64,000 nt of DNA from an uncultured Prevotellaceae bacterium (lineage in GTDB: Bacteria > Bacteroidota > Bacteroidia > Bacteroidales > Bacteroidaceae): NCBI GenBank assembly GCA_900314655.1, contig OMWC01000003.1, positions 1 to 64,000 on the forward strand, given 5' to 3'. Below the pieces are notes generated by a model, which saw only the letters and a program-made list of their open reading frames with translations, had not been told where the DNA came from and did no database searches. Below, in pieces: positions 27,538 through 35,179 of this stretch (positions within the stretch are counted from its first letter, which is position 1; each line of letters opens with the position of its first letter). The position numbers and the translations under genes are program-made.

Positions 27538-29406
27538 TCAATATTCTGGAAGGTTAGACATGAGGTAATACTGATAGAAATAGGTGTCGCCGAACAGAGA
27601 CTCCGTGGCTTTCCGTACGTCAGGAATATCCTGTCCGTCAAATTGGCCCATGGTCTGGTCGAAGCGCGAAAACCTTTCTTTCACGATGGGATCTACGGGG
27701 AACTTATCTACGTTGGGATTTTCCGCCAGCACACCAAAGAGATAGGCTGCTTCCTGATAGTGAACGGGAATGGCCTGCTTGGGATGCAGTTTCAGATAAC
27801 GGTTGAAATGATACCAGAATATCTGCGGATTGGCTGACCACAGGGCTGCGAGCAAGGCCTGTTCCTGGAAGTAGGGGTCATCTACTTCGCGGAGGGCAGC
27901 CAGATGGGTCATGATACAACGTTCCACGTAGCCTTGGTCGGCGTAGAGTCTGTCTTCGTAGTGCATGAGGTGCTTGATGGCACCCAGTTCCTGATGGGCC
28001 GCTATCTGCTTCGGCTTGCCCACCAGCGTCTCCATCTCCTCGGCCCATTTCCGGTGGAAGGTGGTTTGCTTCAGGTGGTTGAGATACTTGCGGGCTGCAT
28101 TCCACTCTCCGTTGAGCAGCGTGCAGCGGCAGAGATTCTTATAGTATTCGGCACGCCAGTCGTATTCCACACCCATCTCCGTGCAGTAGCGGATACAGTA
28201 GTTGGTCATGCCGTACTGGCAGTAAAGCATCGGACCGTTGACAATCAGCAGGCGGCAAGGGAATGGTGCATTGTATGGCTTGGAACCGTTTTTGTAGGAA
28301 TACATCTCGTTGCCCTGCCTTTGCAGTCTTCCCAGGGCAAGGTTCTTCATCATCACAATGGCGCGCGTGGGCTCATCCTTCTGCTTGGCAGCCTCTGACA
28401 GCACACCTTCCCAGTCAAGGCGGTCTATGCATCGCTGCATCGTCAGTTCATGATGGAAGTTCTCGTCCTTATACCAACCCTTGTAAGTGCCAATCGCCAA
28501 TACGGCCAAAAGAGCAACCTGAGCCAAGAGCCAGCGCATGGGTTTAGCCGTTTCTTCTGTCCGCTCCGGTCGGTAAGTGGCGGCGAGGATGACGTAGAAA
28601 AAGGCAAGCAGATAGTAGGGAATGTAATACTGATGATATTCTTCCAGAATGACATAGAGGGGCAGTTCTGCCCACCAGATGTTGGCCAGATTAATCTCAT
28701 GATAGAGATAACGGTAGCACACCAGCGGCACAGCCACCACCGCCAGCGCGGCCAGCACACTATAAGCAATGCTCCGGCTTTTCGGTTCCAGCCGCCATGA
28801 GAGAATACCCATCAGCAGGGTAGCGGCCAGCCCATAGATGCCCGCCAGCGGATAACCCACTACAGCCGTAAGTACGATCCATACGGCTCTGAGATGATAT
28901 TTCGCGGGCAGTGAGCGGAAAGCCCACAGCATGGCGGTGACAAACAAAGCTCCCAACGTGCCTACGAAGAAGTGGCCGCGCAGCTTGAGGATATAAATCC
29001 AGTAGCCCGTATCCATGAAGGTCAGCAGCAACAGCGACACGGGCACAAACATCAATAGCGCCCAGGTCTTAGGCAACTGGAAGGCGCGGCCGATCATCCA
29101 CATCAGCAGCAGCCAGCATCCCATGAGCATCAGCACGCCCAGCCAGGGATAGTAGAAAAACTGGGTGAGAAAGGTTCCCAGATAGGTGAGCATGCCGCCC
29201 GGCACCACCATCTGCTGACTGAAAAAGAGGCTTGTGTGCTGAAAAAGGTTCAGCTCTTGCGCTTTCCATAGGAAGTCGCCCTCAAAGATGAGCAAGGCCA
29301 GGGCGATGAGCACCAGTCCTGCAGTCCATACAATCGTACGGTAAAGACCGGGCTTGGCGATTCCCTGAAAACGGCGGGATGCCTTTTTCTGTTTCTTTTG
29401 TTTCAT
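27538..29406 (-). CDS. Large integral membrane protein (DUF6057-like)
   Basis: 622 residues from the Met at 29406 (MKQKKQKKASRRFQGIAKP); a longer in-frame extension to 29508 would add 34 residues unlike a real N-terminus. The first half holds about nine hydrophobic segments (for example TIVWTAGLVLIALALLIF, VLMLMGCWLLLMWMIG). The second half is soluble and helical, probably TPR-like (KYLNHLKQTTFHRKWAEEM). I recall this arrangement as the DUF6057 family next to PD40 lipoproteins in Bacteroidetes; function unknown. The stop lies 60 bases before the lipoprotein start, so the two form an operon. Confidence 0.75.
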   Translation of the reverse strand: MKQKKQKKASRRFQGIAKPGLYRTIVWTAGLVLIALALLIFEGDFLWKAQELNLFQHTSLFFSQQMVVPGGMLTYLGTFLTQFFYYPWLGVLMLMGCWLLLMWMIGRAFQLPKTWALLMFVPVSLLLLTFMDTGYWIYILKLRGHFFVGTLGALFVTAMLWAFRSLPAKYHLRAVWIVLTAVVGYPLAGIYGLAATLLMGILSWRLEPKSRSIAYSVLAALAVVAVPLVCYRYLYHEINLANIWWAELPLYVILEEYHQYYIPYYLLAFFYVILAATYRPERTEETAKPMRWLLAQVALLAVLAIGTYKGWYKDENFHHELTMQRCIDRLDWEGVLSEAAKQKDEPTRAIVMMKNLALGRLQRQGNEMYSYKNGSKPYNAPFPCRLLIVNGPMLYCQYGMTNYCIRYCTEMGVEYDWRAEYYKNLCRCTLLNGEWNAARKYLNHLKQTTFHRKWAEEMETLVGKPKQIAAHQELGAIKHLMHYEDRLYADQGYVERCIMTHLAALREVDDPYFQEQALLAALWSANPQIFWYHFNRYLKLHPKQAIPVHYQEAAYLFGVLAENPNVDKFPVDPIVKERFSRFDQTMGQFDGQDIPDVRKATESLFGDTYFYQYYLMSNLPEY

Positions 29407-29550
29407 ATCCGAAAGTTTTGTCTTTATTCTACACGCTACATTACAATATAGGTACAAAGATACTTCAAAAAAAAGAATTATCATCGGCAATTGGACAAAA
29501 ATCTTCAATAATCCCTCAAAAATGGCGGATGATACAGGTTTTTGAATCCC

Positions 29551-29613
29551 TGTTGCGACAATCTGCGCGCCTTTTCCGCCTCTTTGTCGCGAATGGGCGG
29601 TCCTGTCGCAACA
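29551..29613. promoter_or_regulatory. Inverted repeat in a divergent intergenic region
   Basis: Perfect 10-bp arms TGTTGCGACA (29551-29560) and TGTCGCAACA (29604-29613), with CCGCC/GGCGG pairing inside, lie between the divergent genes 29406 and 29715. The 308-bp gap also has -7-like boxes TATCTTTG (minus, 29462-29455) and TACTTTTG (29664-29671). Confidence 0.45.
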
Positions 29614-29714
29614 AAGTCATCATTAATTGAGTCTTTTTTTATGTTCCATTGCCCGAAAGCCACTACTTTTGCATCAGAAATCATACACATCAATAACAAT
29701 TAAAGCAAAAGAAA

Positions 29715-30413
29715 ATGAAAAAAATCCAGATTATGAGCCTCATGGCTCTCATGCTCCTGATGAGCAACTCAGCAATGGCACAACTCGATTCTAAGTCGGA
29801 AATCTCATTCAGCGTAGGTACCTATACGCCCAACGAAAAAGGTTTTGCCGAAGCCATCGGTGAAGGTCTTGGCACAGCTATCGGTCAAATGGTCGCAACT
29901 ATCATCACATTCGGTCAGGTCGATCTGACAAGCAAGACCCAAAAAGAAGAGTCATACAGCCCCACCTTCAACCTGCAGTATCTCTATCGTGTGGCACCCA
30001 AAGTGAAGGTCGGAGCATCCCTCACCTATCAGCATACAAGTGCCAAGCTGATGGCAGAAAAACAATCGGGAGGCTATCTGGACATAGCCAAGGCTACCAA
30101 CGACTATTTCACCGTGATGCCAGTAGCGAAGTTCATGTGGATTGAGAAGGATCACATCGGACTCTATTCAAAGGCAGCCGCAGGTATCTGCATCGTCAGC
30201 AAAAGCGATCCGAAGTTTTGTAACGGTGTACAGGTGGATCCAGACAGGGCAGACCGTGTGCTCAACGATCTCAAGACCGACAAGGGTACCCGCTTCGCCT
30301 ATCAGGTTTCAGCCATCGGTTTCGAGGCTGGCTCCAAGAACCTCCGTGGTTTCGTAGAGCTCGGTTACGGCTTCCAGGGCTTAGCACAGGCCGGTTTGTG
30401 TGTCAAGTTCTAA
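29715..30413 (+). CDS. Outer-membrane beta-barrel protein
   Basis: 232 residues with signal peptide (MSLMALMLLMSNSAMAQ). Alternating strands such as SPTFNLQYLYRVAPKVKVGA, LTYQHTSAKLM and the final FVELGYGFQGLAQAGLCVKF with terminal Phe fit a small 8-stranded OMP barrel (OmpW/PF13505-like). A GEGLGTAIGQMVATIITFG segment between the first strands is hydrophobic and probably an external or periplasmic loop helix. No specific ligand can be inferred. Confidence 0.75.
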   Translation: MKKIQIMSLMALMLLMSNSAMAQLDSKSEISFSVGTYTPNEKGFAEAIGEGLGTAIGQMVATIITFGQVDLTSKTQKEESYSPTFNLQYLYRVAPKVKVGASLTYQHTSAKLMAEKQSGGYLDIAKATNDYFTVMPVAKFMWIEKDHIGLYSKAAAGICIVSKSDPKFCNGVQVDPDRADRVLNDLKTDKGTRFAYQVSAIGFEAGSKNLRGFVELGYGFQGLAQAGLCVKF

Positions 30414-30457
30414 ATCCAGACATACGTTAGTTCTGTTTCATCATAACGAACATCCCG

Positions 30458-30492
30458 CGGGCGGCTCACATCAAGTGGGCCGCCCGTTTTTT
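30458..30492 (+). terminator. Intrinsic terminator after the barrel gene
   Basis: CGGGCGGC and GCCGCCCG form an 8-bp stem (extended by CAC/GTG) followed by six T. Confidence 0.85.
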
Positions 30493-30563
30493 GTATGCTT
30501 TCTGTTCGAACAGATTATTTTTTGAAAACGAAAAACTGCTTTGTCAAAAAAAAGAGGAAAATA

Positions 30564-30595
30564 TTTGGCCGTGTCACTAAATTTAGTTACTTTTG
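30564..30595 (+). promoter_or_regulatory. Promoter of the hicAB remnant
   Basis: TTTG (30564-30567) and TACTTTTG (30588-30595) are separated by 20 bases, an exact consensus fit. The hicA-remnant ATG begins six bases after the -7 box. Confidence 0.75.
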
Positions 30596-30600
30596 CGGCA

Positions 30601-30730
30601 ATGAATAAGAAAGATAAATTGGTAAAACGGTTCTATCATGCATAAGCCTCATCCCAGTAATATTATAATAAAGGGATATGCCATGCGAGACATCTTGAAT
30701 TTTCTGATAAAGAACAATTATATAAAATAG
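30601..30730 (+). pseudogene. hicA: hicA toxin remnant with internal deletion
   Basis: The first frame reads MNKKDKLVKRFY, a typical Bacteroidetes HicA start. From 30641, one frame over, the sequence reads HKPHPSNIIIKGYAMRDILN then FLIKNNYIK and a stop at 30728, the typical HicA end. About 40-45 middle residues, including the part of the dsRNA-binding-like fold with the catalytic region, are missing, and the join is out of frame (stop at 30643). The toxin is therefore dead, while its promoter and the downstream antitoxin are intact. Confidence 0.8.
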
Positions 30731-30741
30731 GAGGGTAGTAT

Positions 30742-31083
30742 ATGGGCTTTTTGAAGTATAAAGGTTATACCGGAAGTGTAGAATACAGCGAAGAGGACAA
30801 GTGCCTTTTCGGAAAGGTGCAAGGGATGTCTAAGGATAGCATCACTTATGAAGGTTCTACGGTTGAAGAATTGACGGAAGACTTCGAGGGTGCCATAGAT
30901 GATTATTTGGCTCTATGCGAAGAAAAGGGCATCGAGCCAAGAAAACCATTTACTGGTGTTCTCAATGTCAGACTGACACCTGAGATTCATTGTGGCGTGG
31001 CAATGGCTGCCCAACATGAAGGCATAACGATTAATGCTTTTATTAAGAATGCTGTTGCTAAGGCGCTGGGAATAGCTCTTTAA
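30742..31083 (+). CDS. hicB: HicB-family antitoxin, now without a functional toxin
   Basis: 113 residues: N-terminal partial RNase H-like HicB fold (YKGYTGSVEYSEEDKCLFGK, STVEELTEDFEGAIDDYL) and a C-terminal ribbon-helix-helix or HTH segment (LNVRLTPEIHCGVAMAAQHE, GITINAFIKNAVAKAL) that would bind the promoter. A GGAGG lies seven bases before the ATG, unusual in a genome that mostly lacks Shine-Dalgarno sites. It starts 11 bases after the hicA remnant. It may persist as an orphan repressor or protect against a HicA toxin encoded elsewhere. Confidence 0.88.
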   Translation: MGFLKYKGYTGSVEYSEEDKCLFGKVQGMSKDSITYEGSTVEELTEDFEGAIDDYLALCEEKGIEPRKPFTGVLNVRLTPEIHCGVAMAAQHEGITINAFIKNAVAKALGIAL

Positions 31084-31109
31084 TTGCGTCTATTTTTCCT
31101 TGCCGTTAA

Positions 31110-31140
31110 CAGTAGTTTGCACTTAAGGAGCAAACTGCTG
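31110..31140 (+). promoter_or_regulatory. Hairpin after hicB
   Basis: CAGTAGTTTGC and GCAAACTGCTG pair with one mismatch around a nine-base loop. The following sequence is A-rich, not T-rich. Confidence 0.4.
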
Positions 31141-31169
31141 AAAATACAACTTTCGTTAACGAAAATAAT

Positions 31170-31210
31170 TCGGTTTGTGAACATATTGTGCACAAACCGA
31201 TATTATTTTT
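31170..31210 (+). terminator. Intrinsic terminator of the hicB transcript
   Basis: TCGGTTTGTG and CACAAACCGA form a perfect 10-bp stem, followed by TATTATTTTT. Confidence 0.7.
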
Positions 31211-31251
31211 GTACCCGTGCAGACAATGGGTGGTAGGATAAAAATGCGATT

Positions 31252-31336
31252 CAAGGGTGCACGGGTGCCACATCGCCTTTGTATAAAGGGCTGGCACCCT
31301 CCTCGGAAGGGTGTCACGGGTGCCACAAGGGTGCTA
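31252..31336 (+). repeat. 85-bp inverted repeat, left arm, flanking the VirE/VapE gene
   Basis: It matches the reverse complement of 33659-33743 at about 81 of 85 positions. Each arm contains two direct ACGGGTGCCAC copies and an internal GGCACCCT...AGGGTG(C/T)C hairpin; the mismatches lie mainly in the hairpin loop. Weaker similarity (AAAAATG...TTCAAGGG) continues outward about 12 bases. Confidence 0.9.
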
Positions 31337-31339
31337 TAG

Positions 31340-31375
31340 GAGACCCACCCCAGCCCTCCCTGAATAGGGAGGGAG
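31340..31375 (+). repeat. C/G-rich dispersed repeat between the left arm and the VirE/VapE gene
   Basis: GAGACCCACCCCAGCCCTCC, then CT and a GGGAGGGAG arm. Followed by a telomere-like GTTAGGGTTAAGG scrap (31382-31394). Confidence 0.75.
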
Positions 31376-31410
31376 TTTATTGTTAGGGTTAAGGTAATCG
31401 TTAGCGTTGA

Positions 31411-31495
31411 AAAATTCTCTAGAGAATTTTCTGCAAACTATCATCGGACGGGATGCAAAGTATCATCGGAAGGAAAAAATTCTCTAGAGAATTTT
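31411..31495 (+). promoter_or_regulatory. Twin palindromes enclosing two TATCATC repeats
   Basis: Two copies of the perfect 20-bp palindrome AAAATTCTCTAGAGAATTTT (31411-31430, 31476-31495) enclose 45 bases with CAAACTATCATC and CAAAGTATCATC exactly 22 bases apart. The same layout with another palindrome occurs at 57735-57819. It lies 66 bases before the VirE/VapE start codon and could be an operator, an origin-like site or a mobile structured element. Confidence 0.7.
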
Positions 31496-31561
31496 GCACA
31501 GACGATGGGGGAGGGGCGAGAGATGAATGATTTTATGTTTTACAGATAATACTTTTAAGAA

Positions 31562-33661
31562 ATGGATTTTATGAAGAATACGTTACAAACAGACAAACAG
31601 CGGGTACGGATGGACTATCTGTACCACAAGGAGGAAAAGACGAAATGGGTGGCTATGGAACAGGTCGTCCACGACGTGAAGAATGGGAAATATGAGCGGC
31701 TGGTGAAGGCTGCGCGCGGATTGGGTGCGGCGGTGACCAGCGATGGGATGGTGGCACTCTCGGCAGCTGCCCATGAATTGCCGAAAATCTGGCCGGCGGC
31801 GGGGGAGGATGGAGCCTATACGGGGCTGGTGCTGCTGTCGTTTAGGCTGGAAAATGACCGCGAACTGCTGCTGAAGTTGCAGCAGCGGGTGGGCGAGATG
31901 CCTCAGACGGTGCTGGCTCTGGTGGGCAGCAGCGGGCGATCGCTGAAGGTGGTGCTGAGCTATCGGTTGGAGGACGGCAGCCTTCCCGTGGGCGATGACG
32001 ACGTGAAGCGCTTTCAGCAGTATGCTTTCCGCCGGGCAGCCGACTTCCTGCTGGCGGCTACGGGACTGAAGGTGGAAGACGACGAGCAGTGGGGCACGGG
32101 ATGGTTTCGCATGTCGGCAGACGCGGATGCCTGCTGGAATGCTGAGGCTGAAGCCGTGAGGATGGCATTGCCTGCGGGTGAGCTGACCGACTATTCGGCT
32201 CCGATGCTGGCTCCGGGCCGTGAGCCGCAACTCGAAAAGGAGGTGCTGCCGGGCTATTCGCGACTGGAGATGGACATCACGAAGTATAATATGGTGTGCA
32301 GGCGGCTGTCGTTTGAGGCTGAAAAAGGAGCCGATGACTACCTGTTGGCGCTGGCGGATGAGTGCCGGCAGGCGGGCATCGATCAGGAGGTGGCCGTGAA
32401 ATGCACGCTTCGGCTGGGGGCTTTGCGCGAGAAAGAGACTTTGGTGCGCTCATCGTTTGAGAATGCTTATAACGGCCATCGGCTGGGCCGCCGTAATCCA
32501 TTGGAACCCACGCTGATGCACCAAGAGCTGATGCGGGCGTTTCTTTTGCGCCGTTATCATTTCCGTCGCAACACGGTGACGGGCGAAGTGGAGTATCAGG
32601 AGAAGGGGCGTTACCTGTTGTCGTGGCGTCCGCTGACGCAGGAAGTGCGCAACGATATCAACAATGCGGCCATCAGCGAGGGCATCAAGGTTTGGCCGCA
32701 GGATATGGACCGACTGCTGGGCAGCAGTCAGATCAGGTCGTATGACCCTGTGAGTGAATGGATTTCGAGGTTGCCCGTATGGGACGGGCGCGACCGTCTG
32801 GGGGAACTGGCCGACCGTGTTCCTACGCTGACGGAGGGCTGGCGCGATGATTTCAAGGTGTGGATGCGCTCGATGGTGAGCCAGTGGATGGGCCGTTCGC
32901 AGATGTATGGGGCGCAGATGGTGTTGATGCTGATGGGCGGTCAGGGCACCGGGAAGAGTACTTTCATACGGCTGCTGTTGCCGCAGGAACTGCAACCGTA
33001 CTCTATTGACCGCATCGACTTTGCCAACCAGAAGGAGGCTTTGCGGGCGCTGGGACGGTTTCTGCTCATCAATATCGACGAGTATGATCAGGTGACGAAG
33101 CGGCAGACGGCTTTCCTGAAGCACTTGATTCAGCGCACCGACGTGAAGGAGCGCAAGATGTATGAGACCACCTACGAGCAACGGCAGCGCTATGCGGCCT
33201 TTTGTGCCACGACGAACTGCCAGCAGCCGCTGAAGGACGAGACGGGTGCGCGTCGCTATCTGGTGGTGGAACTGAACGGCGTGATTGATACTGACACGAC
33301 GGGCGACCGCGCGATTGACTACGGACAGCTGTATGCACAGGTGGTGGCAGAGGTGCAACAGGGCGCTGACTGCTATTTCGACGGCGAGCGCGAGCGGCGC
33401 ATCGTGGAGCGTAATGCCGATTACTATGAGATGCCCACCGTGGTGCAGCTCTTTGAAGACCTGTTTCGCCGTCCCGAGGTAGGTGATCAGTCGCTGTGGC
33501 TTACCCCCACGGAGGTGTTGCAGCAGATTCGCGAGCGGCGACGGGTGAACGTGGTGAATCAGTCAAATGCCACGCTGGTAGGCAGTTACCTGAAGCGGAA
33601 CGGATTCCGGAAAGGCAGCGGAAGGCAGAAGCGCCAGTATGAAGTGGCCTTGAAGATGTAG
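31562..33661 (+). CDS. VirE-N (BT4734-like primase) / VapE helicase-like protein
   Basis: 699 residues. The N-terminal part (about 35-205) resembles the BT4734-like VirE-N domain related to archaeo-eukaryotic primases. The C-terminal part is a VapE-type SF3-like ATPase with Walker A GGQGTGKST, Walker B LLINIDEYD and the ATTNCQQPLKDETGARRY sensor region. Such primase-helicase fusions occur in phages, satellites and plasmids; in Bacteroidales similar genes sit in small islets with an HU-like protein, and here an HU-like gene follows. The TAG stop overlaps the first bases of the right 85-bp arm. No transposase or integrase is adjacent. Confidence 0.85.
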   Translation: MDFMKNTLQTDKQRVRMDYLYHKEEKTKWVAMEQVVHDVKNGKYERLVKAARGLGAAVTSDGMVALSAAAHELPKIWPAAGEDGAYTGLVLLSFRLENDRELLLKLQQRVGEMPQTVLALVGSSGRSLKVVLSYRLEDGSLPVGDDDVKRFQQYAFRRAADFLLAATGLKVEDDEQWGTGWFRMSADADACWNAEAEAVRMALPAGELTDYSAPMLAPGREPQLEKEVLPGYSRLEMDITKYNMVCRRLSFEAEKGADDYLLALADECRQAGIDQEVAVKCTLRLGALREKETLVRSSFENAYNGHRLGRRNPLEPTLMHQELMRAFLLRRYHFRRNTVTGEVEYQEKGRYLLSWRPLTQEVRNDINNAAISEGIKVWPQDMDRLLGSSQIRSYDPVSEWISRLPVWDGRDRLGELADRVPTLTEGWRDDFKVWMRSMVSQWMGRSQMYGAQMVLMLMGGQGTGKSTFIRLLLPQELQPYSIDRIDFANQKEALRALGRFLLINIDEYDQVTKRQTAFLKHLIQRTDVKERKMYETTYEQRQRYAAFCATTNCQQPLKDETGARRYLVVELNGVIDTDTTGDRAIDYGQLYAQVVAEVQQGADCYFDGERERRIVERNADYYEMPTVVQLFEDLFRRPEVGDQSLWLTPTEVLQQIRERRRVNVVNQSNATLVGSYLKRNGFRKGSGRQKRQYEVALKM

Positions 33662-33743
33662 CACCCTTGTGGCACCCGTGGCACCCTTTCTGGGAGGGTG
33701 CCAGCCCTTTATACAAAGGCGATGTGGCACCCGTGCACCCTTG
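33659..33743 (-). repeat. 85-bp inverted repeat, right arm, flanking the VirE/VapE gene
   Basis: It begins with the TAG stop of the VirE/VapE gene and has a perfect internal hairpin GGCACCCT/AGGGTGCC. It is the partner of 31252-31336. Confidence 0.9.
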
Positions 33744-33785
33744 AAATCATTTTTTACATACAAACAGTTTTAGAGGAAGAAGATT

Positions 33786-34175
33786 ATGAAGTACAAAATC
33801 GTGAGAGAGAACAAACCTACGTTGAAGAACTTTGGCCGCTATAAGGCTGCGGCCATGCACTTCCAGACCATCACGCCGGAGATGGTGGCGCAGGAAATAC
33901 AGGACAACTGTTTGGCCAAGGCGAGCGACGTGGAGCTGGTGCTGGCAGAGTTGTCCGCGGTGTTGTTGCGCCATCTGAAGGCAGGCGACCGTGTGCGGCT
34001 GAAGCATATCGGGATGCTGAAACTGGAAATAGAGAGCGAGAAGGTGGATGCGCCCGAAGACTTCAACGGCCGGAAGCATATCCGCGGTGTGCGCCTTCAC
34101 CTGCTGCCCGAGAGTCGGCGGGGTCGTCAGGCGGTTTATGAAGACTTGAAGTTCGAGCGTTGGCGGGAGAAATAA
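33786..34175 (+). CDS. HU-like DNA-binding protein (HU-HIG type)
   Basis: 129 residues. It has the HU/IHF-like fold in the divergent form typical of Bacteroidetes: GRYKAAAMHFQTITPEMVAQ, a helical pair with VLAELSAVLLRHLKAGDRV, then RLKHIGMLKLEIESE in place of the classic LxGFGTF strand. It follows the VirE/VapE gene and its right arm by 42 bases; this pairing recurs in Bacteroidales islets as I recall. It probably binds or bends the DNA handled by the primase-helicase. Confidence 0.8.
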   Translation: MKYKIVRENKPTLKNFGRYKAAAMHFQTITPEMVAQEIQDNCLAKASDVELVLAELSAVLLRHLKAGDRVRLKHIGMLKLEIESEKVDAPEDFNGRKHIRGVRLHLLPESRRGRQAVYEDLKFERWREK

Positions 34176-34196
34176 GGTCTTTTTCACGGTAAAAGT

Positions 34197-34228
34197 TTGG
34201 CATTTTCTCTGAAAGTGGCTACTTTTGC
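34197..34228 (+). promoter_or_regulatory. Promoter of the four-helix-bundle gene
   Basis: TTTG (34197-34200) and TACTTTTG (34221-34228) with a 20-base spacer, an exact consensus fit. Confidence 0.75.
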
Positions 34229-34237
34229 AGTTGGAAT

Positions 34238-34289
34238 CGTGATAACGTGATATCGTAATAACGGTATAACGTGATTACGTGATAACGGC
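34238..34289 (+). repeat. ATAACGTGAT simple repeat tract, upstream copy
   Basis: Five to six degenerate GTGATAACG / CGTAATAACG units. A matching tract (35057-35100) lies at the other end of the gene at 34317. Confidence 0.8.
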
Positions 34290-34316
34290 ATTTCTAACTA
34301 AAAATAGTCATCAACA

Positions 34317-35060
34317 ATGGAAATCAATCGATTTGGGTATTATTGGCTGGATACGTGGATACTTGCCAATGTGATACAGTTGGCAACGCAGGACTTCTGC
34401 ACCCGTTTCCTGAATCACAATAACGATCCTTGCGGACGACAATATGACCAAATGACACAAGCTGCGCGCTCGGCACCCGCTAATATCGCAGAAGGTAATT
34501 CTCGTCACTCAACCTCGAAAGAGACGGAGATGAAACTTACAGACGTGGCCCGTGCAACGCTTTCTGAACTTGCCAACGATTACCTTAACTGGCTGTTGCG
34601 TCAGGAGAGCATACCATGGTCGGTTCATTCAGTTGAATATAAGACTGTCAGCAATATCCGTTTCGACCGTCCAGATTATAATGATGACGTGCAATATAAG
34701 AGCAGTATTCATATTCTTGCCCAAAAGCATAAGTTTGACCAATGGATTAAGAGCGAAGATTCGCTCACCGTTGCGAACTGCCTGCTTGTGCTTTGTAATC
34801 GCCTTGTCATGATGTTGGGTCGCCAGATTGAACGGCAGTTGGAAGTGTTTCGGGTAGAAGGGGGATTCACTGAGGGATTGACAACAGAGCGTCTTGCCTA
34901 TCGTACACAGCAGAGCATACAAACCGATGCACCCGTCTGCCCGGTATGCGGAAAGCCCATGATTAAGCGTGTTGCGAAAAAGGGCATGAACTCCGGAAAG
35001 GCGTTCTGGAGTTGTAGCGATTATCCAAATTGCAATGGAACAAGGAATATTAAAGGGTGA
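34317..35060 (+). CDS. Four-helix-bundle (23S IVP-like) protein with C4 zinc ribbon
   Basis: 247 residues. The N-terminal 130 or so match the four-helix-bundle family related to 23S rRNA intervening-sequence proteins (QAARSAPANIAEGNSRHSTS, SELANDYLNWLLRQ). The C-terminus is a topoisomerase-type zinc ribbon: CPVCGKPMIKR...GKAFWSCSDYPNCNGTR. I know this combination as the four-helix-bundle suffix-domain protein; function unknown, nucleic-acid binding is likely from the ribbon. The gene has its own promoter and sits between two tracts of the same simple repeat, which suggests a transferable cassette. Confidence 0.8.
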   Translation: MEINRFGYYWLDTWILANVIQLATQDFCTRFLNHNNDPCGRQYDQMTQAARSAPANIAEGNSRHSTSKETEMKLTDVARATLSELANDYLNWLLRQESIPWSVHSVEYKTVSNIRFDRPDYNDDVQYKSSIHILAQKHKFDQWIKSEDSLTVANCLLVLCNRLVMMLGRQIERQLEVFRVEGGFTEGLTTERLAYRTQQSIQTDAPVCPVCGKPMIKRVAKKGMNSGKAFWSCSDYPNCNGTRNIKG

Positions 35061-35100
35061 TGACGTAATAACGTGATAACGAAATAACGTGATAACGAAA
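35057..35100 (+). repeat. ATAACGTGAT simple repeat tract, downstream copy
   Basis: Units GTGATAACGAAATAACGTGA follow the zinc-ribbon gene in the same orientation as the upstream tract. Confidence 0.8.
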
Positions 35101-35179
35101 AAATTTTTTTGAGAATTGTGTAGTTTTTCGGAAGGCCGTGCGTCTAACGGATAGAAATAATTAAATACAACGAACCGAA

